Part shown: positions 26,374 through 34,846 of the stretch, one piece after another | Layout of the letters: each line of letters starts with the position of its first letter | Position numbering within the stretch: position 1 is the stretch's first letter | Origin: Streptomyces sp. SJL17-4 | GTDB lineage: Bacteria; Actinomycetota; Actinomycetes; Streptomycetales; Streptomycetaceae | Length of the DNA: 64,000 nucleotides | NCBI RefSeq assembly: GCF_036826855.1 | Contig: NZ_CP104578.1 | Span: forward strand, 496,001-560,000 | Direction: 5' to 3' | Notes under the pieces: generated by a model | Database searches by the model: none | The model's input: only the letters and a program-made list of their open reading frames with translations | Told to the model about the DNA's origin: nothing | Made by a program: the position numbers and the translations under genes

Positions 26374-26449
26374 GGCGATTCCGTCCCGGCGCGCAACGAC
26401 GACGATTCCGTCCCGGCGCGCACCATCGGCGATTCCGTCCCGGCGCGCA
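26374..26449. repeat. Three tandem repeats with a 27-bp period between binding-protein and ATPase genes
   Basis: 22-bp blocks with core ATTCCGTCCCGGCGCGCA start at 26374, 26401 and 26428, exactly 27 bp apart; the first and third are identical and the second differs at one base. More degenerate copies (TTCCGCCCGGGCGCA, GGTCCGTCCCGGGCGC, TTCCATCCCGGCGCGC) continue to about 26520. They fill the 210-bp gap inside the operon. Confidence 0.88.
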
Positions 26450-26577
26450 TCATTCCGCCCGGGCGCACGGCAGGTCCGTCCCGGGCGCTCCGGCCCGGGC
26501 GTTCCATCCCGGCGCGCGGCCTTCCGCCCCCGTGGGGCGGAGCGGCCCGCGCGGGGCGAGCGGAGGAGGCGGTTCCT

Positions 26578-27363
26578 TTGCCGGAGCCACCCGTGCTCTC
26601 ACTACGGGGGATCTCCAAGCGGTTCGGCGCGGTCCAGGCGCTGAAGGACTTCGATCTGGACGTCCACCCCGGCGAGGTGGTCGCCCTGGTCGGCGACAAC
26701 GGCGCCGGCAAGTCCACCGCCGTGAAGTCGATCGCCGGGGTGAACCCGCCCGACGAGGGCGTCATCACGTGGGAGGGGAGGCCGGTCTCCATCCAACGGC
26801 CGCACGACGCCCAGAACCTCGGGATCGCCACCGTCTACCAGGACCTGGCGCTGTGCGACAACCTCGACGTGGTCGCCAACCTGTTCCTCGGCCGGGAGCT
26901 GCGGCGCTTCGGCGTACTCGACGAGGTCCGCATGGACCGGCGTGCGCGGGAGCTGCTGGACACCCTGTCCATCCGCATCCCGAGCGTCCGCATCCCCGTC
27001 GCCTCCCTCTCCGGCGGTCAGCGCCAGACGGTGGCGATCGCCCGCTCGCTGATCGGCGCGCCGAAGGTCGTCATCCTGGACGAGCCCACCGCCGCCCTGG
27101 GCGTGGAGCAGACGGCCGAGGTCCTCGACCTGGTCGAGCGGCTCCGCGAGCAGGGCCTCGGCACCATCCTGATCAGCCACAACATGGTGGACGTGATGGC
27201 GGTCGCCGACCGGATCGCGGTGATGCGCCTCGGCCGGAACAACGGCTTCTTCGACAAGCGCTCGACGACCGCCGAGGAGATCATCTCGGCGATCACGGGG
27301 GCCACCGACAGCGCCGTCACCCGCCGCCAGGCCCGTAAGCGGGAGCAGGAGGAGGACCGATGA
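26578..27363 (+). CDS. Sugar ABC transporter ATP-binding protein (XylG-like, single ATPase domain)
   Basis: 261 residues from the TTG at 26578, with GGAGGAGG upstream. One ABC ATPase domain is present: Walker A GDNGAGKST near residues 38-46, Q-loop YQDLALCDNL, signature LSGGQRQ near 143, Walker B VVILDEPTAALG near 160, and the switch His in ISHNM. Many sugar ATPases of this class have two fused domains; this one has a single domain, so it should dimerise. Its stop overlaps the permease start by 4 bp (ATGA). It would power uptake of the sugar bound by the upstream binding protein. Confidence 0.92.
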   Translation: MPEPPVLSLRGISKRFGAVQALKDFDLDVHPGEVVALVGDNGAGKSTAVKSIAGVNPPDEGVITWEGRPVSIQRPHDAQNLGIATVYQDLALCDNLDVVANLFLGRELRRFGVLDEVRMDRRARELLDTLSIRIPSVRIPVASLSGGQRQTVAIARSLIGAPKVVILDEPTAALGVEQTAEVLDLVERLREQGLGTILISHNMVDVMAVADRIAVMRLGRNNGFFDKRSTTAEEIISAITGATDSAVTRRQARKREQEEDR

Positions 27364-28652
27364 GACGCGACCGAGGCCGCGGCCCCTCCGGCGCCGACGA
27401 CTCCGCGAGCCAGGAACCGGCACCCGGTGCCGTGCCCGCCGTCGACGCCCGTCTCCTCGTCCGCGAGGAGGGTCTCAAGGGGTACGTGGGCGAGTTCCGG
27501 CGCAAGATGCGCAGCGGTGAGCTGGGGTCGCTGCCCGTCGTGCTCGCCGTGATCATCATCTGGACGGTGTTCGGCAGTCTGAACAGCACCTTCCTGTCGG
27601 CCCAGAACCTGTCCGACCTCAGTCAGCAGATCGTCGGCACGGGCATGATCGCGGTCGGGATCGTCTTCGTCCTGCTGCTCGGCGAGATCGATCTGTCCGT
27701 CGGCTCGGTCAGCGGGCTGTGCGCCGCGATCTTCGCCGTGCTCAACGTCCTGAACGGCATGAACGAGTGGCTCGCGCTGCTCGTCGCCATCGCGGGCGGC
27801 GCCGCCGTCGGGCTGATCCAGGGGTTCTTCTTCGCGAAAGTCGGCGTACCGGCGTTCGTGGTGACCCTGGCGGGAAACCTCGCCTGGAACGGGCTCATGC
27901 TCCAGGTGCTCGGCACCAGCGGCACGGTCAACATCCCCAGCGAGAGCGTCGTCTCCAAGCTGTACTCGACGATCTACCACAGCCCGGCGGCCGCCTACGT
28001 GACGGCGGCGGTCGGGGTCGGACTGTTCCTGGCGGCCTCGCTCCTGGACGCCCAGCGCCGGAGGGCGGCCCGGGTGCCGTTCCGGCCGATCGCCGAGATC
28101 GTCCTGCGTACGGTCGTCATCGCCGCGCTCGCCTTCGCCACGGCGTACATCCTCAACCAGTACCAGGGACTGCCGCTCGCGCTCCTGATCTTCCTGATCC
28201 TGCTGGTGCTCCTGGACTTCGTGCTCCGGCGCACCACGTACGGCCGCCGGATCTTCGCGGTCGGCGGCAACATCGAGGGCGCGCGCAGGGCGGGCATCAG
28301 CGTGCCGTTCGTCCGGATGACGGTCTTCTCGATCGCCGGCACCATGGCGGCGATCGGCGGCCTCTTCCTCGCCGGGCAGATCCAGTCCGCGAGCCAGACC
28401 TCCGGCGGCGGCAACCTCCTGATGAACGTGATCGCCGCGGCCGTCATCGGCGGCACGAGCCTCTTCGGCGGCCGCGGCACCGTCTGGTCGGCGCTGCTCG
28501 GTGCGCTGGTGATCGGCTCCATCCAGTCGGGCATGAACATCATGGGCGTGAGCAACGCCGTCCAGTTCATGATCACGGGCTCGGTCCTGCTGGCCGCCGT
28601 GGTGGTCGACTCCCTGTCCCGCCGCACCCAGAAGGCGGCGGGCAGGGCGTGA
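27360..28652 (+). CDS. Sugar ABC transporter permease (XylH-like)
   Basis: 430 residues with a cytoplasmic N-terminal tail and about 10 or more membrane helices. Typical motifs are LGEIDLSVGSVSGL near residue 105, FVVTLAGNLAWNGL, TTYGRRIFAVGGNIEGARRAGI (the ATPase-coupling loop) and GGTSLFGGRGTVW near 375. A longer-than-usual central insertion with extra helices (about 225-290) matches XylH-type permeases. Coupled by a 4-bp overlap to the ATPase gene. The operon ends at a hairpin shared with the convergent BCCT gene. Confidence 0.92.
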   Translation: MRRDRGRGPSGADDSASQEPAPGAVPAVDARLLVREEGLKGYVGEFRRKMRSGELGSLPVVLAVIIIWTVFGSLNSTFLSAQNLSDLSQQIVGTGMIAVGIVFVLLLGEIDLSVGSVSGLCAAIFAVLNVLNGMNEWLALLVAIAGGAAVGLIQGFFFAKVGVPAFVVTLAGNLAWNGLMLQVLGTSGTVNIPSESVVSKLYSTIYHSPAAAYVTAAVGVGLFLAASLLDAQRRRAARVPFRPIAEIVLRTVVIAALAFATAYILNQYQGLPLALLIFLILLVLLDFVLRRTTYGRRIFAVGGNIEGARRAGISVPFVRMTVFSIAGTMAAIGGLFLAGQIQSASQTSGGGNLLMNVIAAAVIGGTSLFGGRGTVWSALLGALVIGSIQSGMNIMGVSNAVQFMITGSVLLAAVVVDSLSRRTQKAAGRA

Positions 28653-28656
28653 TCGT

Positions 28657-28678
28657 ACGGGCCCGGTTCAGGGCCCGT
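28657..28678. terminator. Short bidirectional terminator overlapping the BCCT stop
   Basis: ACGGGCCC and GGGCCCGT form an 8-bp stem around a six-base loop that holds the reverse-read BCCT stop codon (TCA at 28668-28670). It starts 5 bp after the permease stop. Confidence 0.6.
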
Positions 28679-30410
28679 CGGTGTCCTGGGTGCCGGGGCC
28701 GATACGGAGCTCGAAGTCACCGTCGTACTGCTCGTGGCCGGCGATCACGGCGAGTTCGACGACCTCCACACCCACCTCGCCCCGGACGATCAGCGGGTCC
28801 CTGCGGAGGTCCCGCATCAGCGCCACGCACATGCCGATCATCACCAGGACGAACGGTGCCGCCACCAGGATCGTGAGGTTCTGCAGGCCCGCGAGGGCGT
28901 CGCCCTGGCCGTCGCCGATGAGGAGCATGATGGCGGCGACCGCGCCGGTCACCACGCCCCAGAACACCACCACGGGGCGGGTGGGTTCGAACGCGCCCCG
29001 CTGGGAGAGCGTGCCCATGACGATCGAGGCGGCGTCCGCGCCCGACACGAAGAAGATGCCGACGAGGACCATCACGAGCAGGCTCATCGTGCCGGTGATC
29101 GGGAACTCCTGGAGCACGCCGAAGAGTTGTCCCTCCGGGGTCGTCTCGCCCGCCAGGTCGCCCTGTTCGCTGAGCTTCATCGCCGTACCGCCGAAGATGG
29201 CGAACCACACGAGGCTGACGGTGCTGGGCACCAGGATGACGCCGCCGACGAACTGGCGGATGGTGCGGCCCCGGCTGATCCGGGCGATGAACATGCCGAC
29301 GAAGGGCGTCCAGGAGATCCACCAGGCCCAGTAGAAGACGGTCCAACTGCCCAGCCAGTCATGGATCTCCGCGCCGCTGGTGGCCTCCGTGCGGCCGGCG
29401 AGCTGCGGCAGGTCGTCGATGTAGGCGGCGATCGAGGTGGGCAGCAGGTCGAGCACGATGATGGTGGGGCCCGCGATGAACACGAACAGGGCGAGCACCC
29501 CGGCGAGCACCATGTTGATGTTGGAGAGCCACTGGATGCCCTTCTCCACACCGGACACGGCGGAGAAGACGAAGGCCACGGTCAGTACGCCGATGATGGC
29601 GACGAGCAGCCCGGTGCCGGTCTTCTCCATCCAGCCCAGCTCCTCGAAACCGCTGCCGATCTGGAGCGCGCCCAGACCGAGCGAGGCGGCGGAGCCGAAC
29701 AGCGTGGCGAAGATGGCCAGGATGTCGATGACCCGGCCGGGCCCGCCGTATGCCGCCTTCTCTCCGATCAGCGGGACGAACACGGCGCTGATGGTCTGCC
29801 GGCGCCGCTTGCGGAACGTGGAGTACGCGATGGCGAGTCCCACGACCGCGTAGATCGCCCACGGGTGGAGGGTCCAGTGGAAGAGCGTGGTGGCCATGGC
29901 GGTCTGCATGCGCTCGGCCGAGTCGACGGGCTGGGTGCCGGGCGGCGGGGTGCCGTAGTGGGCGAGTGGCTCGCTCACCCCGTAGAACATCAGGCCGATA
30001 CCCATACCGGCGCTGAACATCATGGCGATCCATGACACCGTCCGGAACTCCGGGCCCTCGCTCTCCTGGCCGAGCGTGATCCGGCCGTAGCGGCTGATGG
30101 CCAGCCAGAGCGCGAAGACGACGAAGCCGGACGCGGCCAGCATGAACGCCCAGCCGCCGTTGCGGATCAGCCCGTCGAGGAGGTCGCTCGACGCGCTCTC
30201 CAGGCTGTCGGTGGCCGTGGCGCCCCAGACGACGAACGCCACGGTGAGAACCGCGGTGACACCGAACACGATCCGGTCGGTACGGGCGCGATGGTGGTGG
30301 TCGGGGCGGCCCGGGAGGTCCGCCGTCACCGACAGCCCTTCCCTCCCGCCCCGTTCGGCGCCTGGTCGGCGGCCGTCCGGCCCCTGATCTTCCTGCGACA
30401 CAGATGCCAC
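28668..30410 (-). CDS. BCCT-family transporter (betaine/choline/carnitine type)
   Basis: 580 residues from the GTG at 30410. A second GTG at 30401 is better placed behind AAAGGTGG and may be the true start. Twelve membrane segments are expected. The family motifs are clear: MGIGLMFYGVSEPL near residue 136, the HWTLHPWAIYAVVGL stretch, the substrate-site block FYWAWWISWTPFVGMFIARISRGR near 362, and VSGADAASIVMG. The C-terminal tail is short. It should take up a quaternary ammonium compound or related solute with Na+ or H+. It is divergent from a GntR regulator whose neighbours are two amidohydrolases. Confidence 0.93.
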   Translation of the reverse strand: MASVSQEDQGPDGRRPGAERGGREGLSVTADLPGRPDHHHRARTDRIVFGVTAVLTVAFVVWGATATDSLESASSDLLDGLIRNGGWAFMLAASGFVVFALWLAISRYGRITLGQESEGPEFRTVSWIAMMFSAGMGIGLMFYGVSEPLAHYGTPPPGTQPVDSAERMQTAMATTLFHWTLHPWAIYAVVGLAIAYSTFRKRRRQTISAVFVPLIGEKAAYGGPGRVIDILAIFATLFGSAASLGLGALQIGSGFEELGWMEKTGTGLLVAIIGVLTVAFVFSAVSGVEKGIQWLSNINMVLAGVLALFVFIAGPTIIVLDLLPTSIAAYIDDLPQLAGRTEATSGAEIHDWLGSWTVFYWAWWISWTPFVGMFIARISRGRTIRQFVGGVILVPSTVSLVWFAIFGGTAMKLSEQGDLAGETTPEGQLFGVLQEFPITGTMSLLVMVLVGIFFVSGADAASIVMGTLSQRGAFEPTRPVVVFWGVVTGAVAAIMLLIGDGQGDALAGLQNLTILVAAPFVLVMIGMCVALMRDLRRDPLIVRGEVGVEVVELAVIAGHEQYDGDFELRIGPGTQDTDGP

Positions 30411-30618
30411 CTTTCACGGGCAAAGCGGTATTTCATCATAAACCTGACGATGTCTCTGTAAGGCAGTACCACAGCCGGGGCCGTACCGTGCGGACCAACA
30501 GACCCCGACGGCTTGACCGATGACCGCGGGTGGCCGACGGCGGGCCGACGTATCCTCGCCCCGGGCACCCCGAACAGGGGACGGACGAGCACGGCGGAGC
30601 AGGGAGAGGTCGGTACGG

Positions 30619-31326
30619 GTGACGGACGGACGACGGACCGACGCGACGGCCACGGGCAACGGGACGGCTCCGGGCGACGGGACGGCTCCGGCTCCGCTGA
30701 GCACGCGCGCGCGTGAGGCGGTCCTTCAGCGGATCGTGGACCGGCGGTACGCGCAGGGCGCCCGCCTCGTCGAGCGAGAGGTCGCGGAGGAGCTCGGCAT
30801 GTCGCGCGTACCGGTGCGCGAGGCCCTGCGCGCACTGGTCACCGAGGGCCTCCTGGAGCTGCTCCCGCACAGCGGCGTACGCGTCCGGCGTCTGGAACGC
30901 GCCGACGTGGAGCACCTGTACGAGGTGTGGGAGCCGCTCACGATCCAGGCGTCCCGGCTGGCGGCGCGGGCGTGCGCGGCGGGCGACACCGCGGGACTCG
31001 CCACCCTCGACGCGGCGCTGCACCAGGCCGAGTCGGCGGCCGCCGCGGACGAGGCGACACGCGAGGTGGCCGCGCACACGGCCTTCCACGAGAGCATGGT
31101 GGCCATGTCGGGCAACCCGCTGCTGGCCCGCACGATGGAGCAGCTGAGCTGGCAGCTGCGGCTCGTGTTCGGCCTGCGCGAGGAGCCCGCGCACATGCGG
31201 GCCCAGCACGCCGAGATGTACCGGCACATCGCCGCGGGGGACGCGGAGGCGGCCGCGGCGAGCACGCTGCTGCACGTGCGGGACAGCAGGGCGGTCGCCC
31301 TTCGGTCCCTCTTCGGCGACGCCTGA
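30619..31326 (+). CDS. GntR-family regulator, FadR/FCD subfamily
   Basis: 235 residues from the GTG at 30619, which has GGAGAGG upstream; the track start at 30520 is in low-complexity sequence. The N-terminal winged helix-turn-helix is LSTRAREAVLQRIVDRRYAQGARLVEREVAEELGMSRVPVREALRAL. The C-terminal FCD domain carries the usual metal-site residues (Asp, His in AAHTAFHESMV, and the late H). It should be an effector-responsive repressor. Two FadR-type operators lie between its stop and the downstream amidohydrolase gene, so it probably controls that gene, and perhaps the BCCT gene. Confidence 0.9.
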   Translation: MTDGRRTDATATGNGTAPGDGTAPAPLSTRAREAVLQRIVDRRYAQGARLVEREVAEELGMSRVPVREALRALVTEGLLELLPHSGVRVRRLERADVEHLYEVWEPLTIQASRLAARACAAGDTAGLATLDAALHQAESAAAADEATREVAAHTAFHESMVAMSGNPLLARTMEQLSWQLRLVFGLREEPAHMRAQHAEMYRHIAAGDAEAAAASTLLHVRDSRAVALRSLFGDA

Positions 31327-31355
31327 GGGCTTCGCCGCCGCCCGCCACGGAGTAT

Positions 31356-31367
31356 TCGTATACCAAG
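31356..31367. promoter_or_regulatory. FadR-type GntR operator, site 1
   Basis: TCGTATACCAAG is a near-palindrome of the form TTGGTATACCAA, which is the kind of site bound by FCD-type GntR regulators. It lies 30 bp after the GntR stop and 152 bp before the amidohydrolase start. Confidence 0.6.
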
Positions 31368-31469
31368 AAGGCCCGTCGCGCACCCCCGAATGGACCCAGG
31401 CGCCTCACAACCCTCCCGGAACGGGTGTTTCCGGTTCTCTGGATCACCGCCCTTGTCCGCCGCCTCAGC

Positions 31470-31481
31470 TTGGTATACAAA
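31470..31481. promoter_or_regulatory. FadR-type GntR operator, site 2
   Basis: TTGGTATACAAA shares the GTATAC core with site 1 and is its inverse. It lies 37 bp upstream of the amidohydrolase ATG, a position where binding would block transcription. The two sites are about 114 bp apart. Confidence 0.65.
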
Positions 31482-31518
31482 ACGGGGAAGCCGTCGGCCC
31501 ACTCCCCAAGGAGCACCC

Positions 31519-32814
31519 ATGTGCGTCGAAGCCACCCCGCCGCCCTCCAGCAGGCTGACCCGCCGCGGCATCCTCGCCGGAGCGGCCGCCCTCGCCGGCA
31601 CCATGGCCGCGGCGGGACAGGCGACCGCCGCCGCCGGTGACCGGGGAGCCGCCTCCGGTCGCCGTGTTCCCGGCCCCACCGCGCGCGTGGGACACCTCGT
31701 GATCCAGGGCGGCACGCTCCTGGACCCGGCCACCGGCGAGGTCACCGAGAACGCCGTCGTCGTCATCGAGGACGGCACCGTCCGGGCCGCCGGCCGCCGG
31801 GGCAGCGTCGCCGTGCCGCAGGGCGTCGAACTGCTCGACGCACACGGCCGCTGGATCCTGCCGGGCCTGGTGGACGCGCACATCCACCTCAGCACCGCCG
31901 CCGAGGCGCGCGACGCCGTCCGCAAGGGCGCGACGAGCGCGCGCAGTGGATCGACCTCCTTCTACCAGGACATCGCCGTCCGCGAACTCGCCCGGCACAG
32001 CCCCGCGCTCGCGCCGCGGCTGAAGGCCGCCGGCGTGTTCGTCACCCCGAACCTCGGCGACACCGTGCTCGCCGACCCCGATCTGACCCCGCTCGCCCGC
32101 CTCAAGGACGGAGTGCGCTCGGCCGAGGCGCTGCGGCGGGTGGTGGAGGTGAACCTCGCCCGGGGCGCGGACGTGATCAAGACCCGGGTCAACGAACGCG
32201 CCGGGCTCCCGGAGCAGGACCCGCTCGCCCAGGTCTACTCACGCGCACAGCTCGCCGAGATCGTCGCGGCGGCCCGACGGCGCGGAAAGGGCGTCCTCTG
32301 CCACAGCTACAGCGAGCAGGGCTGCCACGACGCCGTCATGGCGGGCATCCGCTCCCTGGAGCACGGCGCGTGCGTCGGCGAGCGGACGCTGCGCGAAATG
32401 CGGCGCCGGGGAACGTACTTCACGCCCACCCTCACCGCCATCGCCGGCCTGGCGGAGTCCTCGGACCCGGTCCTCGCCGAGCGCGGACGGACGTACCTCC
32501 CGGTCCTGAAGCGAGCGGTGCTCGCCGCACACGAACTCGGAGTACCGCTGGCCGCGGGCACCGACTCGTCCGGCGGAGTGGTGGACCCGATCGGCGGCGA
32601 GGTCGAACTGATGCACTCCGCGGGCCTGTCACCCCTCGACGCGATCCGCACGGCGACGACGGGCGCGGCCCACCTCCTGGGCCTCACCCGCACGGCGGGC
32701 CGCCTCACCCGCGGCTGCGCGGGCGACGCCCTCCTGCTGTCGGGCGACCCGCTGGCGGACCTGACGGTGCTGAAGCGGCCGGTCGCGGTGGTACGGGCGG
32801 GGATCGTGACCTGA
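31519..32814 (+). CDS. Tat-exported amidohydrolase (imidazolonepropionase-like)
   Basis: 431 residues from the ATG at 31519, which has AAGGAG upstream. A twin-arginine signal (SRLTRRGILAGAAALAGTMAAAG) predicts export of a folded, metal-loaded enzyme. The amidohydrolase fold shows the metal motif LPGLVDAHIHLS near residue 118, a likely bridging Lys in GADVIKTRVNE near 222, LCHSYSEQGCHDAV near 262, and AAGTDSSGGVVDP near 350 for the last Asp. It resembles the imidazolonepropionase-like group that hydrolyses cyclic amides or dipeptides. Substrate unknown. It is downstream of a GntR gene and a double operator. Confidence 0.85.
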   Translation: MCVEATPPPSSRLTRRGILAGAAALAGTMAAAGQATAAAGDRGAASGRRVPGPTARVGHLVIQGGTLLDPATGEVTENAVVVIEDGTVRAAGRRGSVAVPQGVELLDAHGRWILPGLVDAHIHLSTAAEARDAVRKGATSARSGSTSFYQDIAVRELARHSPALAPRLKAAGVFVTPNLGDTVLADPDLTPLARLKDGVRSAEALRRVVEVNLARGADVIKTRVNERAGLPEQDPLAQVYSRAQLAEIVAAARRRGKGVLCHSYSEQGCHDAVMAGIRSLEHGACVGERTLREMRRRGTYFTPTLTAIAGLAESSDPVLAERGRTYLPVLKRAVLAAHELGVPLAAGTDSSGGVVDPIGGEVELMHSAGLSPLDAIRTATTGAAHLLGLTRTAGRLTRGCAGDALLLSGDPLADLTVLKRPVAVVRAGIVT

Positions 32815-32837
32815 GACGTCCGAGCCGGGCCGGCACG

Positions 32838-32960
32838 CCCGTCCGCCCGCCTGCCCGTCCGCCCGCCTGCCCGTCCGCCCGTCCGCCCGTCCGCCTGCCC
32901 GTCCGCCCGCCTGCCCGCCTGCCCGCCTGCCGATCGGCCCGCCTGCCCGCCTGCCCGCGG
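32838..32960. repeat. Tetranucleotide-period low-complexity tract
   Basis: About 120 bases of alternating CCCG, TCCG and CCTG units with a 4-bp period, filling most of the gap between the two amidohydrolase genes. It makes several long spurious frames on both strands and has no coding sense. Confidence 0.85.
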
Positions 32961-33025
32961 CTCGATCCGCTCCGCGCTGCCCTCACCACGACAACGTCGT
33001 GGCCCCGTCCCCCGAAGGAGTCCCC

Positions 33026-34399
33026 ATGCAGTCGTCCTCGTCCTCACCCTCGCCTTCGTCGTCGTCCTCCCCCGGCGCGCTGTCCCGTCGCACGATGCTG
33101 GCGGGAGCCGCGGCTCTCGCAGGCGCGACGGCCACCGCGGCCGCCACGGCCGGGCCCGCGCAGGCGGTGCCCCCGGCCGCCGCCGAAGCAGCGGCGACCG
33201 GTGACGCGGGGCGTCGGGCCAGGACGGTCGTCTTCCGTGACGTGCGCCCGTTCGGCGCGGCGAAGGCCAGGGACCTGGTGGTCGTCGACGGCCGTGTCTC
33301 GGACCGTCCGGCGCCGCACGGCGCGAAGGTCGTCGACGGAGGCGGCCGGATCGCGCTGCCGTCGCTCGTGGATGCGCACATCCACCCCGACAAGACGACC
33401 TGGGGCGGCTCGTGGGTGTCGAGGCGTCCGGCGAGCGCGATCGCCGACTACGTGGCGCAGGACGTGGAACTGTTCCGCAGCCAGCGGCGCCCGGTGGTCG
33501 AGCGGGCGTACGGGCTGATGTCGCACGCCGTGTCCCGGGGCACGCGCGGCATGCGCGCCCACGCCGACGTGGCACCTGCATACGGTCTGGCCGGGGTGGA
33601 GGGCGTGGCGGAGGCGCGAGAGCGGTTGCGCCACGCCCTCGACGTCCAGATCGTGGCCTTTCCGCAGCACGGGGTGATCCGGACGCCGGGGACGGCCGCG
33701 CTCCTCGAGAAGGCGGCGCGCGAGGGTCTCATCGACATGATCGGCGGCATCGACCCGATCGGCTTCGACGACGCCCTCGACGAACAGCTGGACGTCGTGT
33801 TCGGCATCGCGGACCGCCATGGCGTGGGCGTGGACATCCACCTGCACGATCGCGGGGAGAAGGGCATGAAGGCGATGCGCGGCATCGTGGACCGCACGCG
33901 GGCGCTGTCGCTCGCGGGGAAGGTCACGGTCAGCCACGTGTTCTGCCTGCCGGGCCTGACGGACCGTGAACTTGATTCGATCGCCGCCGACTTGGGAGAT
34001 CAGGACATCGCTCTGACCACGGTCGCGCCGTCCGACTCGCTGGTCCTGCCGATCGCGCGCCTGCGGGAGCACGGGGTGCGGGTCGGCCTCGGGTCGGACG
34101 GTGTGCGTGACTCGTGGAGCCCGTTCGGGAACGCCGACATGATGCACCGGGCGCACATCCTCGGCTGGGTGACGGATGTACGCCTGGACGACGAGCTGGC
34201 GGGCTGTTACGACGTAGCGGCACACGGCGGCGCGGACGTCATGGGGCTGGCGCACGCGGACTTCAAGGCCGGCGCCCCCGCCGACTTCGTCCTGGTCCGG
34301 GGTGAGTGCCTGCCGCAGGTGGTCGTGGACATGCCTCGCCGCGACCTGGTGGTGCACGGCGGTGTCGTGGTGGCCCGGGACGGCGAGTTCCTGGCCTGA
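33026..34399 (+). CDS. Tat-exported cytosine-deaminase-like amidohydrolase
   Basis: 457 residues from the ATG at 33026, which has GAAGGAG upstream. A Ser-rich start precedes a twin-arginine motif (LSRRTMLAGAAALAG) and a hydrophobic segment. The metal-binding motifs match the cytosine deaminase / N-isopropylammelide-hydrolase-like branch: LVDAHIHPDKTTWGG near residue 113, GVDIHLHDRGEKGM near 270, VSHVFCL near 304 and GLGSDGVRDSW near 355. It should remove an amine or amide from a heterocycle outside the membrane. It follows the other amidohydrolase on the same strand after a 211-bp gap and may share its control. Confidence 0.85.
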   Translation: MQSSSSSPSPSSSSSPGALSRRTMLAGAAALAGATATAAATAGPAQAVPPAAAEAAATGDAGRRARTVVFRDVRPFGAAKARDLVVVDGRVSDRPAPHGAKVVDGGGRIALPSLVDAHIHPDKTTWGGSWVSRRPASAIADYVAQDVELFRSQRRPVVERAYGLMSHAVSRGTRGMRAHADVAPAYGLAGVEGVAEARERLRHALDVQIVAFPQHGVIRTPGTAALLEKAAREGLIDMIGGIDPIGFDDALDEQLDVVFGIADRHGVGVDIHLHDRGEKGMKAMRGIVDRTRALSLAGKVTVSHVFCLPGLTDRELDSIAADLGDQDIALTTVAPSDSLVLPIARLREHGVRVGLGSDGVRDSWSPFGNADMMHRAHILGWVTDVRLDDELAGCYDVAAHGGADVMGLAHADFKAGAPADFVLVRGECLPQVVVDMPRRDLVVHGGVVVARDGEFLA

Positions 34400-34416
34400 G
34401 GGACGACCGGGGGGGT

Positions 34417-34445
34417 GGTCGGGCACCGCACGCGGGTGCCCGACC
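34417..34445. terminator. Bidirectional terminator
   Basis: An 11-bp perfect stem, GGTCGGGCACC and GGTGCCCGACC, around a seven-base loop, between the amidohydrolase gene and the convergent VOC gene. Confidence 0.8.
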
Positions 34446-34471
34446 GACCGGACTCGCCCTGACCGGCCCTT

Positions 34472-34846
34472 CTACAGGTACGGCCGGGTGATCAGCTCGA
34501 ACGCGTGACCGCCGGGGTCCTTGAAGTAGACCCCGCGGCCACCGTGTTCGCTGTTCGTCTCGCCGGGCCGCTTCATCTGGGGGTCGGCCCAGTGCTCGAC
34601 GCCCTGCTCGCAGAGCCGCCCGTACGCCCGCTCGAAGAGCTCGTCGTCGACGAGGAAGGCGTAGTGCTGCATCTGGATGTCCACCGGGGGCTCGGCGAAC
34701 TGGATGAGCACGCCGTCGGCGAGCTGGACGTTGACGAAGGGGCCCCAGGACGGCGCTTCGGGGAGTTCCAGCAACTCCCGGAAGAACCGCGCCGACTCGT
34801 GGCGGTCCTTGGCGGCGATGATGGTGTGGTTGAACGTGACTGCCAT
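34472..34846 (-). CDS. VOC-superfamily (glyoxalase/dioxygenase-like) protein
   Basis: 124 residues from the ATG at 34846. Two beta-alpha-beta units of the vicinal oxygen chelate fold are visible: FNHTIIAAKDRHESARFFRELLELPE at the N-terminus, and GGRGVYFKDPGGHAFELITRPY at the C-terminus with a likely metal-ligand Glu. Candidate metal His residues are His7 and His61 (QMQHYAF). The reaction could be isomerisation, ring cleavage or resistance by binding; the sequence does not decide. It is a single gene convergent with the amidohydrolases. Confidence 0.85.
   Translation of the reverse strand: MAVTFNHTIIAAKDRHESARFFRELLELPEAPSWGPFVNVQLADGVLIQFAEPPVDIQMQHYAFLVDDELFERAYGRLCEQGVEHWADPQMKRPGETNSEHGGRGVYFKDPGGHAFELITRPYL

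Noticed and set aside
26374..26520. CRISPR array
   Set aside because: Units are 27 bp apart with only 5-base spacers and there are no cas genes; it is a simple tandem repeat.
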